A stretch of DNA of 6,338 nucleotides from Sphingomonadaceae bacterium (lineage in GTDB: Bacteria; Pseudomonadota; Alphaproteobacteria; Sphingomonadales; Sphingomonadaceae). The stretch covers positions 1 through 6,338 of the forward strand of contig JAHDXX010000182.1 in assembly GCA_023384025.1 (NCBI GenBank). Reading direction: 5' to 3'. The position numbers and the translations under genes were made by a program. Under the pieces are notes generated by a model. That model was not told where the DNA came from and made no database searches. It saw only the letters and a program-made list of their open reading frames with translations. Positions 1 to 6,134 of the stretch are shown here, piece by piece (the first letter of the stretch is position 1; every line of letters begins with the position of its first letter).

Positions 1-1763
1 GGGGCGCGGCCACCTTGCAGCCCGCCGACCGCCTTGTTGTCGTCGCGGCCCATCCACACCCCGGTGGTAATGCCGCTGGAAAAGCCGACGAAATAGCCAT
101 CCTTGTTCGAGCTGGTGGTGCCGGTCTTGCCGGCGACGGGTCGCCCGATCTGCGCCGCCCGCCCGGTGCCGGTGGCAACTGCCGCCTGGAGCAGGTCAGT
201 CATCCCGGCGGCGACATAATCCGGAACCAGCTTGGCGGGTGTTTCCTTCTCATGGCGGTAGAGTACTTTGCCATTTCCGGTCGTGACCCGGACAATGCCA
301 TAGGGCTCGACCGAATTGCCCTTGGCGGAAACCGCCGCAAAGGCCCGGGTCATGTCGATCAGCCGCACTTCGGAGCTGCCCAGCACCATAGACGGGAACG
401 AGGAAACCGGGGTGGTGATCCCGAACCGTCGCGCCATTCCTCCGACCGTGCCGAAGCCGACTTCGTTGCCAAGCTGCGCCGCCACAGTGTTGATCGATAG
501 CGCAAATGCGGTGCGCAGGTTCGTCTCGCCCGCGTTGCCACCATTGCTGTTGCGCGGGCTCCACCCGTCGATTGTCACCGGAGTATCGACCACGGTGTCG
601 TCTGGCCGGTAACCGGCTTCGAGCGCGGCAAGATAGACGAACAGCTTGAACGCCGAACCCGGCTGCCGCATCGCATCGGTCGCGCGGTTGTAGTTGGTCT
701 CGACGTAGTCCGTCCCGCCGACCAGCGCGAGCACGGCACCGTCCCGGTCAAGGCTGACCAGCGCGCCTTGCGCCCCTCCGGGCGTATTGGCCTGGACCGC
801 AGCAGTCGCCGCGCGCTGCATGCCGACATCCAGCGTGGTCCACACCTCGATCGGTTCGAACGTTTCGGGCAGGATCAGGTCAAGCTGCGGCAGGACCCAG
901 TCAGTGAAATAACGGACCGAGTTCTGGCTCTTTTCCTGCTTCAGCTTGACCGCTGAAATGTCGACCGTTGCATCGGCTGGGATCTTGCCCTGCTCTTTCA
1001 TCAAACGCAGCACGACCTGCGCCCGGTCGACCGCGGCCTGCACGTCGGCGGTAGGCGAATAACGGCTTGGTGCCTTGACCAGCCCGGCAATGATCGCGGC
1101 CTCGCCAGTGCTCAGCGTCGTCGCGGGATGGCTGAAAAAGCGGCGGCTGGCGGAATCGATGCCGTAGGCACCTCCGCCGAAATAGACCTTGTTGAGATAG
1201 AGCTCGAGGATCTGGTCCTTGGAGAACTTCCACTCCAGCGCCATCGCCAGCACCGCTTCGCGCGCCTTGCGGTCGAGCGTGCGGTTGGAATTGAGGAACA
1301 CGTTGCGGGCAAGCTGCTGGGTAATGGTGGAAGTGCCGCCGATCCGGTCATCCCCGGTAACGCCTTCGATTACCGCGCCGGTCAGGCGGATCGGGTCAAA
1401 GCCGAAGTGCGAATGGAACCGCCGGTCCTCGACCGCGATCATCGCATCCTTCATCACTTGCGGGATTTCTTCGTAATCGAGCCATTCGCCATAGCTCGGG
1501 CCGAGCGCGATCAGTTCCGTCCCGTCGCGGGCGCGCACGATGATGGTCTGCCCGGTCTGGGTGGCCTTGAGCTCTTCGTAACTGGGCAGCGAGCGCGCCG
1601 CGAACAGCACGGAGACGACCACGAACAGCAGACCGAGCAAAGCCAGCCCGCCGCCCCACAGTAACAGCCTGCGCAGCCACAGCCGCCAGCCGGTGGGCGC
1701 GGGCCTGTCGCTTGCCTGCTTCGCCTTGGCGGCAGCCTGCCGCCTGCTCCCTCGTTTCGCCAT
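1..1763 (-). CDS. Bifunctional class A penicillin-binding protein (PBP1A family), C-terminus cut by the window edge
   Basis: An inner-membrane enzyme that polymerises lipid II into glycan strands (GT51 transglycosylase) and cross-links the stem peptides (transpeptidase). The frame is open from the ATG at 1763 to the left edge, giving 587 residues. It starts with a Lys/Arg-rich cytoplasmic tail and one membrane segment at about residues 33-56. The GT51 domain follows, with EDRRFHSHFG (Glu112 is the probable catalytic acid), GTSTITQQLA (from residue 143) and SKDQILELYLNKVYFGGGAYG (residues 181-201). The transpeptidase domain has SAFK (nucleophile Ser370), SIN (Ser423-Asn425) and KTGTT (Lys546). 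The SxxK serine comes about 100 residues earlier than in E. coli PBP1A, so the large interdomain insert of that protein appears to be absent. No in-frame start codon lies nearby upstream. The ribosome-binding site is weak (AGGG close to the ATG). The rest of the transpeptidase domain and any C-terminal tail lie outside the window. Family assignment is very secure; the exact paralogue is not. Confidence 0.96.
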   Translation of the reverse strand, partial: MAKRGSRRQAAAKAKQASDRPAPTGWRLWLRRLLLWGGGLALLGLLFVVVSVLFAARSLPSYEELKATQTGQTIIVRARDGTELIALGPSYGEWLDYEEIPQVMKDAMIAVEDRRFHSHFGFDPIRLTGAVIEGVTGDDRIGGTSTITQQLARNVFLNSNRTLDRKAREAVLAMALEWKFSKDQILELYLNKVYFGGGAYGIDSASRRFFSHPATTLSTGEAAIIAGLVKAPSRYSPTADVQAAVDRAQVVLRLMKEQGKIPADATVDISAVKLKQEKSQNSVRYFTDWVLPQLDLILPETFEPIEVWTTLDVGMQRAATAAVQANTPGGAQGALVSLDRDGAVLALVGGTDYVETNYNRATDAMRQPGSAFKLFVYLAALEAGYRPDDTVVDTPVTIDGWSPRNSNGGNAGETNLRTAFALSINTVAAQLGNEVGFGTVGGMARRFGITTPVSSFPSMVLGSSEVRLIDMTRAFAAVSAKGNSVEPYGIVRVTTGNGKVLYRHEKETPAKLVPDYVAAGMTDLLQAAVATGTGRAAQIGRPVAGKTGTTSSNKDGYFVGFSSGITTGVWMGRDDNKAVGGLQGGRA

Positions 1764-1780
1764 CCGCCCTGCTATCGCTA

Positions 1781-1797
1781 TGGCCGCCTGCCGGCCA
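1781..1797 (-). other. Short inverted repeat in the leader of the PBP gene
   Basis: A 6-base-pair perfect stem (TGGCCG/CGGCCA) with a 5-base loop lies 17 bases upstream of the PBP start codon. It could form a small GC-rich hairpin in the 5' leader. It is short enough to occur by chance in GC-rich DNA, and no function is claimed. Confidence 0.25.
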
Positions 1798-1827
1798 GTG
1801 AGTGCTGCCCGTGCATAGGGAAGTTCT

Positions 1828-1847
1828 AACCCCGCGTGAACGGGGTT
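1828..1847 (-). terminator. Probable hairpin terminator after msrB
   Basis: A perfect 7-base-pair inverted repeat (AACCCCG / CGGGGTT) with a 6-base loop begins 4 bases past the msrB stop codon, in the 88-base gap before the PBP gene. Its position suits a transcription terminator or 3' mRNA-end stabiliser for msrB. Reading on the minus strand, the stem is followed by AGAACTTCCC, not a run of T, so it is not a textbook intrinsic terminator and may only be partly effective. Confidence 0.45.
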
Positions 1848-1851
1848 GCGT

Positions 1852-2256
1852 CTATTTGTCCTCCGGCACGAAATCGAGCGCGGCGCTGTTGATGCAATAG
1901 CGCAGGCCGCCCTGGTCTGGCGGGCCATCGGGGAAGACATGGCCCAGGTGCCCGTCGCATGCCGCACAGGTTACTTCGGTGCGGATCATGCCGTATGACG
2001 TGTCGCGATGCTCTGCCACGGCCTCGCCTTCGGCGGGGCGGGTAAAGGCGGGCCAGCCGCAACCACTGTTGTACTTGGCATCGCTTTCGAACAGCTTCGC
2101 GCCGCAGCCGGCGCAATAGTACTCCCCAGGGTCGTAGTGCTTGTCGAACACCCCGGTATAGGCCCGCTCGGTGCCTTTCTCGCGCAGGATGTGGTATTGT
2201 TCCGGAGTCAGGCGCTCACGCCATTCGGCGTCGGTCAGGGTCTTGCTATCTGGCAT
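1852..2256 (-). CDS. msrB: Peptide-methionine (R)-S-oxide reductase MsrB
   Basis: Reduces methionine-R-sulfoxide in oxidised proteins back to methionine, normally with thioredoxin as reductant. The 134-residue protein is a complete single-domain MsrB of usual length. The zinc site is two CxxC pairs, Cys48/Cys51 and Cys97/Cys100. The active-site stretch DGHLGHVFPDG (residues 101-111) and the catalytic cysteine in RYCINSAALDF (Cys121) are present. Cys66 in SGCGWPAF sits where many MsrB proteins have the resolving cysteine, so a disulfide relay is expected. No signal peptide or fused MsrA domain is seen, so it should act in the cytoplasm. The start is supported by AAAGGAG six bases before the ATG. 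It lies 45 bases downstream of the GST-fold gene in the same direction and is probably co-transcribed with it. Identification is secure. Confidence 0.97.
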   Translation of the reverse strand: MPDSKTLTDAEWRERLTPEQYHILREKGTERAYTGVFDKHYDPGEYYCAGCGAKLFESDAKYNSGCGWPAFTRPAEGEAVAEHRDTSYGMIRTEVTCAACDGHLGHVFPDGPPDQGGLRYCINSAALDFVPEDK

Positions 2257-2269
2257 CGCGGGCTCCTTT

Positions 2270-2298
2270 GCAGCAGGATATGGGAACGCGCCTGCTGC
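2270..2298 (-). other. Hairpin-forming inverted repeat before the msrB ribosome-binding site
   Basis: A perfect 8-base-pair inverted repeat (GCAGCAGG / CCTGCTGC) with a 13-base loop occupies most of the 45-base gap between the GST-fold gene and msrB. On the minus strand its 3' arm ends directly against the AAAGGAG ribosome-binding site. No T run follows, so a simple terminator is unlikely. It could be an RNA-stability or processing element, or it could influence msrB translation. Function is inferred from position only. Confidence 0.4.
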
Positions 2299-2301
2299 TC
2301 C

Positions 2302-2973
2302 TCAACCGTCCGGGTTGGAGTAGTGCACCGGTGGCTGGATCACTTCCATCCGTTCGGACAGCAGCGGCCGGAAGCTGGGGCGGCACTTGAGAGTGAGGTA
2401 CCACTCGTGCGCCGGTTCGTGCCCGGTCCAGTCGATCCCGCCGAGATAGTCGGCGACGGAAATCTGCGCCGCCGCGGCAAGGTCGGCGAGGCTCATTTGC
2501 GCGCCGGCGAGCCATGGGCGGTTGAGACGCAGCCAGTCGATATAGTCGAGGTGAAGATGCGCCGCCTTCATCGCCTCGCGCAGGATTCCGCCGTTGGGGG
2601 GCTGGCGCATGACGATGCGCTTCTTCATCTTCTCGTGCAGCAGCGGCATGGTCACGTCGGCAAAGAAGTTCTCGTCGAACAGCGCAACCAGCCGGCGGAT
2701 CTCGGCCCGGTTGAGCGCGGTGCCGTTGATCATCGGCACCCGGTCAACGGTTTCCTCGAGGTATTCGCAGATGGCGGCGCTGTCGCACAAGGTCACGTCC
2801 TTGCCCTCGTCACGCAGCACGGGGGTACGGCCTGCCGGGTTCAGGTTCCAGAAGTCCTCACCTGCATCCCACGGGTTGGCCCGCCATAATTCGTAGGCAA
2901 TGCCCTTCTCGCTCATGAGCAAGCGCACCTTGCGACTGAACGGGCAGAGAGGGAATTGGTAGATACGCCACAT
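2302..2973 (-). CDS. Glutathione S-transferase-fold protein, possibly an FzlA-like division factor
   Basis: A complete 223-residue cytoplasmic protein with the two-domain GST layout. The N-terminal thioredoxin-like domain (about 1-75) has CPFSRKVR at residues 10-17, the cis-proline in GRTPVL (Pro51) and the glutathione-contact position CDSAAICEYLEE (Ser65). The helical C-terminal domain carries the capping motif SLADLAAAAQ (Ser161 to Asp164). The C-terminus is KCRPSFRPLLSER followed by a Pro-Pro-x-His-Tyr tail (residues 214-218). From memory, this tail and the NPW segment (Trp35) resemble the alphaproteobacterial GST-fold subgroup that includes Caulobacter FzlA, which binds FtsZ and promotes constriction, rather than a detoxifying enzyme. 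That assignment is an inference. A catalytic GST remains possible, since Cys10 and Ser65 are in place. The start has only a weak ribosome-binding site (CGGGT). An alternative ATG 13 bases upstream is out of frame. The gene sits between the small exported protein and msrB, in the same direction. Confidence 0.93.
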   Translation of the reverse strand: MWRIYQFPLCPFSRKVRLLMSEKGIAYELWRANPWDAGEDFWNLNPAGRTPVLRDEGKDVTLCDSAAICEYLEETVDRVPMINGTALNRAEIRRLVALFDENFFADVTMPLLHEKMKKRIVMRQPPNGGILREAMKAAHLHLDYIDWLRLNRPWLAGAQMSLADLAAAAQISVADYLGGIDWTGHEPAHEWYLTLKCRPSFRPLLSERMEVIQPPVHYSNPDG

Positions 2974-3043
2974 AGACCCGGGTCATTGCCGCAAGGCTCG
3001 GACGGCGTCCAGCACTTGCCGTCACAATCTGCCGGATTTGCGG

Positions 3044-3382
3044 TCAGAGACCGGCAGTGTCGAGAAGCGGCATACAGGCGCGTGCGACACCGGTCGCCTC
3101 GCCGCTGCGGGCAAGCTCCCCCGCGTGCTGGCGGAACAGGCTGGCAATCTGGTCCCGATCAAGGCCCAGATCGTCCATCAGCCGCGCCGAGACCCTGACG
3201 AAATACTCCCGCCCCCGCTCCCCCAGCGGCGGCAGGGCAGTGGCGGCGGGTTCGCCGCGCACTTGCGCCTGCGCGGTGAGAGCCATGGCCGCAGCGCAGC
3301 GCACAGCGGCGTTCTGGTCCAGCGTCAGGGCAGGCGGCGCGGCGGCGGCCTGAATGGCGAGAGCGAGAGAAGCGAAGATCAT
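3044..3382 (-). CDS. Small probable exported protein of unknown function
   Basis: A 112-residue protein I cannot assign to a named family. The N-terminus (MIFASLALAIQAAAAPPA) reads as a short signal peptide, with likely cleavage after the AAAA run near residue 15. It has no positive charge before the hydrophobic core, which is unusual. The mature part holds two cysteines (Cys29 and Cys103) that could form a disulfide in the periplasm, and a central conserved-looking segment GERGREYFVRVSARLMDDLG (residues 54-73), predicted helical. Similar small proteins exist, as I recall, in sphingomonads. The start is fixed by an in-frame stop four codons upstream (3392-3394) with no other start codon between. 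The GGTGAG before the ATG is too close to be a good ribosome-binding site. It is the first gene of the minus-strand group, 70 bases before the GST-fold gene. Overlapping plus-strand frames have no recognisable protein features. Confidence 0.75.
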   Translation of the reverse strand: MIFASLALAIQAAAAPPALTLDQNAAVRCAAAMALTAQAQVRGEPAATALPPLGERGREYFVRVSARLMDDLGLDRDQIASLFRQHAGELARSGEATGVARACMPLLDTAGL

Positions 3383-3463
3383 CTCACCGCTCTAGCGCGG
3401 CGAAGATGAACATGCACGATCCGCATCGCGCTGCTAAGGGCGCCTCCTGACGAAAGGAATCGC
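3383..3463. promoter_or_regulatory. Divergent intergenic region, expected to hold promoters for both gene groups
   Basis: These 81 bases separate the minus-strand group (small exported protein, GST, msrB) from the plus-strand dehydrogenase operon, so at least one promoter for each direction is expected here or inside the neighbouring 5' coding ends. I do not see convincing -35/-10 boxes on either strand. The clearest element is the AAAGGA ribosome-binding site a few bases before the aldehyde dehydrogenase ATG. The call rests on gene orientation alone. Confidence 0.4.
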
Positions 3464-4897
3464 ATGACCGAATATCCCCAGCTCCACCTTCTTGTCGGCG
3501 GTGCCAAGCGCGCCGGGGAAGGGCGTGATCTTGCCGATGTGCTTGATCCGACGACAGGTGAACCCATCGCTGCCCTGCCTCTGGCAACCGCTGCCGATCT
3601 CGACGAAGCGTTGGACAACGCGCAGACCGGCTTCCTTACCTGGCGCAAGGCACCGCCTGAACAGCGCGCAGCTGTCCTGACCAATGCCGGCGCCCTGCTG
3701 CGCGAGCGGGTTGACGCGATTGCCGCGATCCTGACCCGCGAACAGGGCAAGCCGCTCGCCGAAGCCAAGGGCGAAGTGCTCTATTCGGCTATGCTGTTCG
3801 AATTCTATGCTGGCGAGTGCAAGCGCAGCTACGGCCGCACGCTGGTGCGTCCGGCAGGTATGCGGTCCGAAGTGCGCTACGAACCGGTCGGGCCGGTGGC
3901 GGCGTTCGCGCCGTGGAACTTCCCGGCGCTTAATGTCGCGCGAAAGGTCGGCGGGCCGGTCGCAGCGGGCTGCTCGGTAATCGTCAAGCCGTCGGAAGAA
4001 ACCCCGGCAGCAGGTCTTGCCATCGTGCAGGCGCTGCTAGATGCCGGGTGCCCGCCCGAGGTGTGCCAGTGCGTATTCGGGGTGCCAGACGAAGTCAGCC
4101 GCCATCTGCTCGGCTCGCCGGTGATCCGCAAACTGAGCTTCACCGGTTCGACCGCAGTGGGCAAGCATCTGGCCAAGCTGGCGGCGGAAGACCTGAAGCG
4201 GACCACGATGGAACTGGGCGGCCATGCCCCGATCCTGGTGTTTGCCGACGCGGACATCGACCGCGCGCTCGATACGATGGTGCCCAACGCCTATCGCAAT
4301 GCCGGGCAGGTCTGTGTCAGTCCAACCCGGTTCCTGGTCGAGGAACCGGTCTTCGACAAGTTCCGCGACGGTTTCGTCGAGCGGGTCAAGGCGATCACTG
4401 TCGGCAACGGGATGGACCCGGCGAGCAAGATGGGCCCGATGGCCAGCCCGCGCGGTCCCGACCAGATGGAGCGAATGGTCGGCGATGCTCGCACTGCCGG
4501 GGCGCAGGTCGCCAGCGGCGGCGAGCGGATCGGCAACCAGGGCTTCTTCTTCCAGCCGACCGTGCTCGCCGAAGTGCCGCTGTCTGCCGAGATCATGCAG
4601 GAAGAACCCTTCGGCCCGGTCGCGATCGTCAACCGCTATGCCGGCGAGGAAGCGATGATCGAGGAGGCCAACCGCTTGCCCTATGGCTTGGCGGCTTATG
4701 CCTGGACGTCCAGCCCGGCGCGCCGCAGCCGCCTCGCCGCGGAAATCGAATCCGGCATGCTGGCGATCAACCACCCCTCGGTCAGCGCAGTCGATGCGCC
4801 GTTTGGCGGGATCAAGTGGTCCGGCCACGGGCACGAAGACGGCATGGAAGGCGTGATGGCCTGCATGGTGGCCAAGACTGTCCACGAAGGCGAATGA
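3464..4897 (+). CDS. NAD-dependent aldehyde dehydrogenase, succinate-semialdehyde dehydrogenase-like
   Basis: Oxidises an aldehyde to its carboxylic acid with NAD(P)+ in the cytoplasm. The 477 residues match the full length of the ALDH superfamily. Visible motifs are APWNFPALNVARKVGGP (oxyanion Asn152), KPSEETP (Lys175, Glu178), FTGSTAVGK (residues 227-234), MELGGHAP (general base Glu250), NAGQVCVSPTRF (nucleophile Cys284) and EEPFGPV (Glu381). Glu178 in the cofactor pocket favours NAD+ over NADP+, by comparison with human ALDH2. Arg160 and Arg278, six residues before the nucleophile, match the two arginines that hold the substrate carboxylate in succinate-semialdehyde dehydrogenases. This makes a semialdehyde substrate plausible, though not proven. 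The second cysteine of the CxC redox switch known in human SSADH is a serine here (Ser286). Start: AAAGGA five to six bases before the ATG. It lies 70 bases before frmA in the same direction, so a role in general aldehyde clearance is also possible. Confidence 0.94.
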   Translation: MTEYPQLHLLVGGAKRAGEGRDLADVLDPTTGEPIAALPLATAADLDEALDNAQTGFLTWRKAPPEQRAAVLTNAGALLRERVDAIAAILTREQGKPLAEAKGEVLYSAMLFEFYAGECKRSYGRTLVRPAGMRSEVRYEPVGPVAAFAPWNFPALNVARKVGGPVAAGCSVIVKPSEETPAAGLAIVQALLDAGCPPEVCQCVFGVPDEVSRHLLGSPVIRKLSFTGSTAVGKHLAKLAAEDLKRTTMELGGHAPILVFADADIDRALDTMVPNAYRNAGQVCVSPTRFLVEEPVFDKFRDGFVERVKAITVGNGMDPASKMGPMASPRGPDQMERMVGDARTAGAQVASGGERIGNQGFFFQPTVLAEVPLSAEIMQEEPFGPVAIVNRYAGEEAMIEEANRLPYGLAAYAWTSSPARRSRLAAEIESGMLAINHPSVSAVDAPFGGIKWSGHGHEDGMEGVMACMVAKTVHEGE

Positions 4898-4967
4898 GCG
4901 ATCACTGCTTGCCCCTTGCGTTGACTGCCCGGCGCGGCCAAGCGACGGCCGAGAAGGAGAATCGCCG

Positions 4968-6080
4968 ATGAAGACCCGCGCCGCCGTTGCCTTTGCCCCC
5001 AAGCAGCCGCTCGAGATTGTCGAGCTCGATCTGGAAGGACCCAAGGCGGGTGAAGTGCTGGTCGAGATCATGGCCACGGGCGTGTGCCACACCGATGCCT
5101 ATACGCTCGACGGGTTCGACAGCGAGGGGATCTTCCCGAGTGTCCTCGGCCATGAAGGCGCCGGGATCGTGCGCGAGGTCGGCGCAGGCGTGACCTCGGT
5201 CAAGCCGGGCGATCACGTGATTCCGCTCTACACCCCGGAATGCCGCCAGTGTAAGTCGTGCCTTTCCGGCAAGACCAACCTGTGCACCGCGATCCGCGCG
5301 ACGCAGGGGCAGGGCCTGATGCCGGATGGCACCAGCCGGTTCAGTTACAAGGGGCAGACGATCTTCCACTACATGGGCTGTTCGACCTTCTCGAACTTCA
5401 CCGTGCTGCCGGAAATCGCCGTCGCCAAGATCCGCGAGGACGCACCGTTCCAGAGTGCCTGTTACATCGGTTGCGGGGTCACCACCGGGGTCGGGGCGGT
5501 GATCAACACCGCCAAGGTCCAGGTGGGCGACAACGTGGTGGTGTTCGGCCTTGGCGGGATCGGCCTCAACGTCATCCAAGGGGCGCGGCTGGCGGGCGCA
5601 GGCAAGATCATCGGGGTCGACATCAACCCCGACCGCGAGGAGTGGGGCCGCAAGTTCGGCATGACCGACTTCCTCAATTCCAAAGGCATGAGCCGCGAGG
5701 ATGTGGTCGCCAAGGTCGTGCTGATGACCGACGGCGGGGCCGACTATACCTTCGATGCGACCGGCAACACCGAAGTCATGCGGATGGCGCTGGAAGCCTG
5801 CCACCGCGGCTGGGGCACTTCGATCATCATCGGTGTGGCCGAAGCGGGCAAGGAAATCGCCACCCGCCCGTTCCAGCTGGTCACCGGGCGCAACTGGCGT
5901 GGCACCGCGTTCGGCGGGGCCAAGGGCCGCACTGACGTGCCCAAGATCGTCGACATGTACATGACCGGCAAGATCGCGATCGACCCGATGATCACCCACG
6001 TGATGGGGCTGGAAGAGATCAACACCGCCTTCGACCTGATGCACGCCGGGGAATCGATCCGCAGCGTCGTGGTCTATTGA
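4968..6080 (+). CDS. frmA: S-(hydroxymethyl)glutathione dehydrogenase / class III alcohol dehydrogenase (S-nitrosoglutathione reductase)
   Basis: Oxidises S-hydroxymethylglutathione, the spontaneous adduct of formaldehyde and glutathione, to S-formylglutathione with NAD+; the same family reduces S-nitrosoglutathione. It acts in the cytoplasm as a zinc medium-chain dehydrogenase. The 370 residues match the family's full length. Catalytic zinc ligands are Cys40, His62 and Cys169; structural zinc ligands are Cys92, Cys95, Cys98 and Cys106. Class III signatures are present: GVCHTDAYTLDG, with Asp51 and Glu53 matching human Asp55 and Glu57; RATQGQGLMPDGTSRF, with Arg110 matching the glutathione-binding Arg114; and C-terminal SIRSVV (Arg365). 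The Rossmann motif GLGGIG is at 194-199, and Asp218 in GVDIN selects NAD+. The start is supported by AAGGAG eight bases before the ATG. It lies between the aldehyde dehydrogenase and a VOC gene, as expected for a formaldehyde detoxification operon. Other names used for this gene are adhC, adhI and flhA. Identification is secure. Confidence 0.97.
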   Translation: MKTRAAVAFAPKQPLEIVELDLEGPKAGEVLVEIMATGVCHTDAYTLDGFDSEGIFPSVLGHEGAGIVREVGAGVTSVKPGDHVIPLYTPECRQCKSCLSGKTNLCTAIRATQGQGLMPDGTSRFSYKGQTIFHYMGCSTFSNFTVLPEIAVAKIREDAPFQSACYIGCGVTTGVGAVINTAKVQVGDNVVVFGLGGIGLNVIQGARLAGAGKIIGVDINPDREEWGRKFGMTDFLNSKGMSREDVVAKVVLMTDGGADYTFDATGNTEVMRMALEACHRGWGTSIIIGVAEAGKEIATRPFQLVTGRNWRGTAFGGAKGRTDVPKIVDMYMTGKIAIDPMITHVMGLEEINTAFDLMHAGESIRSVVVY

Positions 6081-6134
6081 CGAACCCCAGCTGACAAGAC
6101 AGGTAGCGAAACGCAACCGAAAAGGGAGAGTGCC

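Noticed and set aside
15..500. A 161-codon open frame on the plus strand
   Set aside because: Antisense to the transpeptidase domain of the PBP, whose SxN and KTG motifs are read on the other strand.
2008..2889. A 293-codon open frame on the plus strand
   Set aside because: It runs antisense across both msrB and the GST-fold gene, which are clearly real on the minus strand.
3001..3023. Inverted repeat GACGGC/GCCGTC with an 11-base loop between the small exported protein and the GST-fold gene
   Set aside because: Only 6 base pairs and no T run on the minus strand; too weak to call a terminator.
3406..3450. A 14-codon leader-like ORF (MNMHDPHRAAKGAS) 13 bases before the aldehyde dehydrogenase
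   Set aside because: No convincing ribosome-binding site, no codon run or hairpin pair that would point to attenuation, and short ORFs are expected by chance.
4921..4926. TTGACT as a possible -35 box for a separate frmA promoter
   Set aside because: No acceptable -10 element lies at 16-18 bases downstream; the region is GC-rich there.
4037..5092. A 351-codon open frame on the minus strand
   Set aside because: Antisense shadow of the aldehyde dehydrogenase gene; no domain features, and the plus-strand frame has every ALDH motif.
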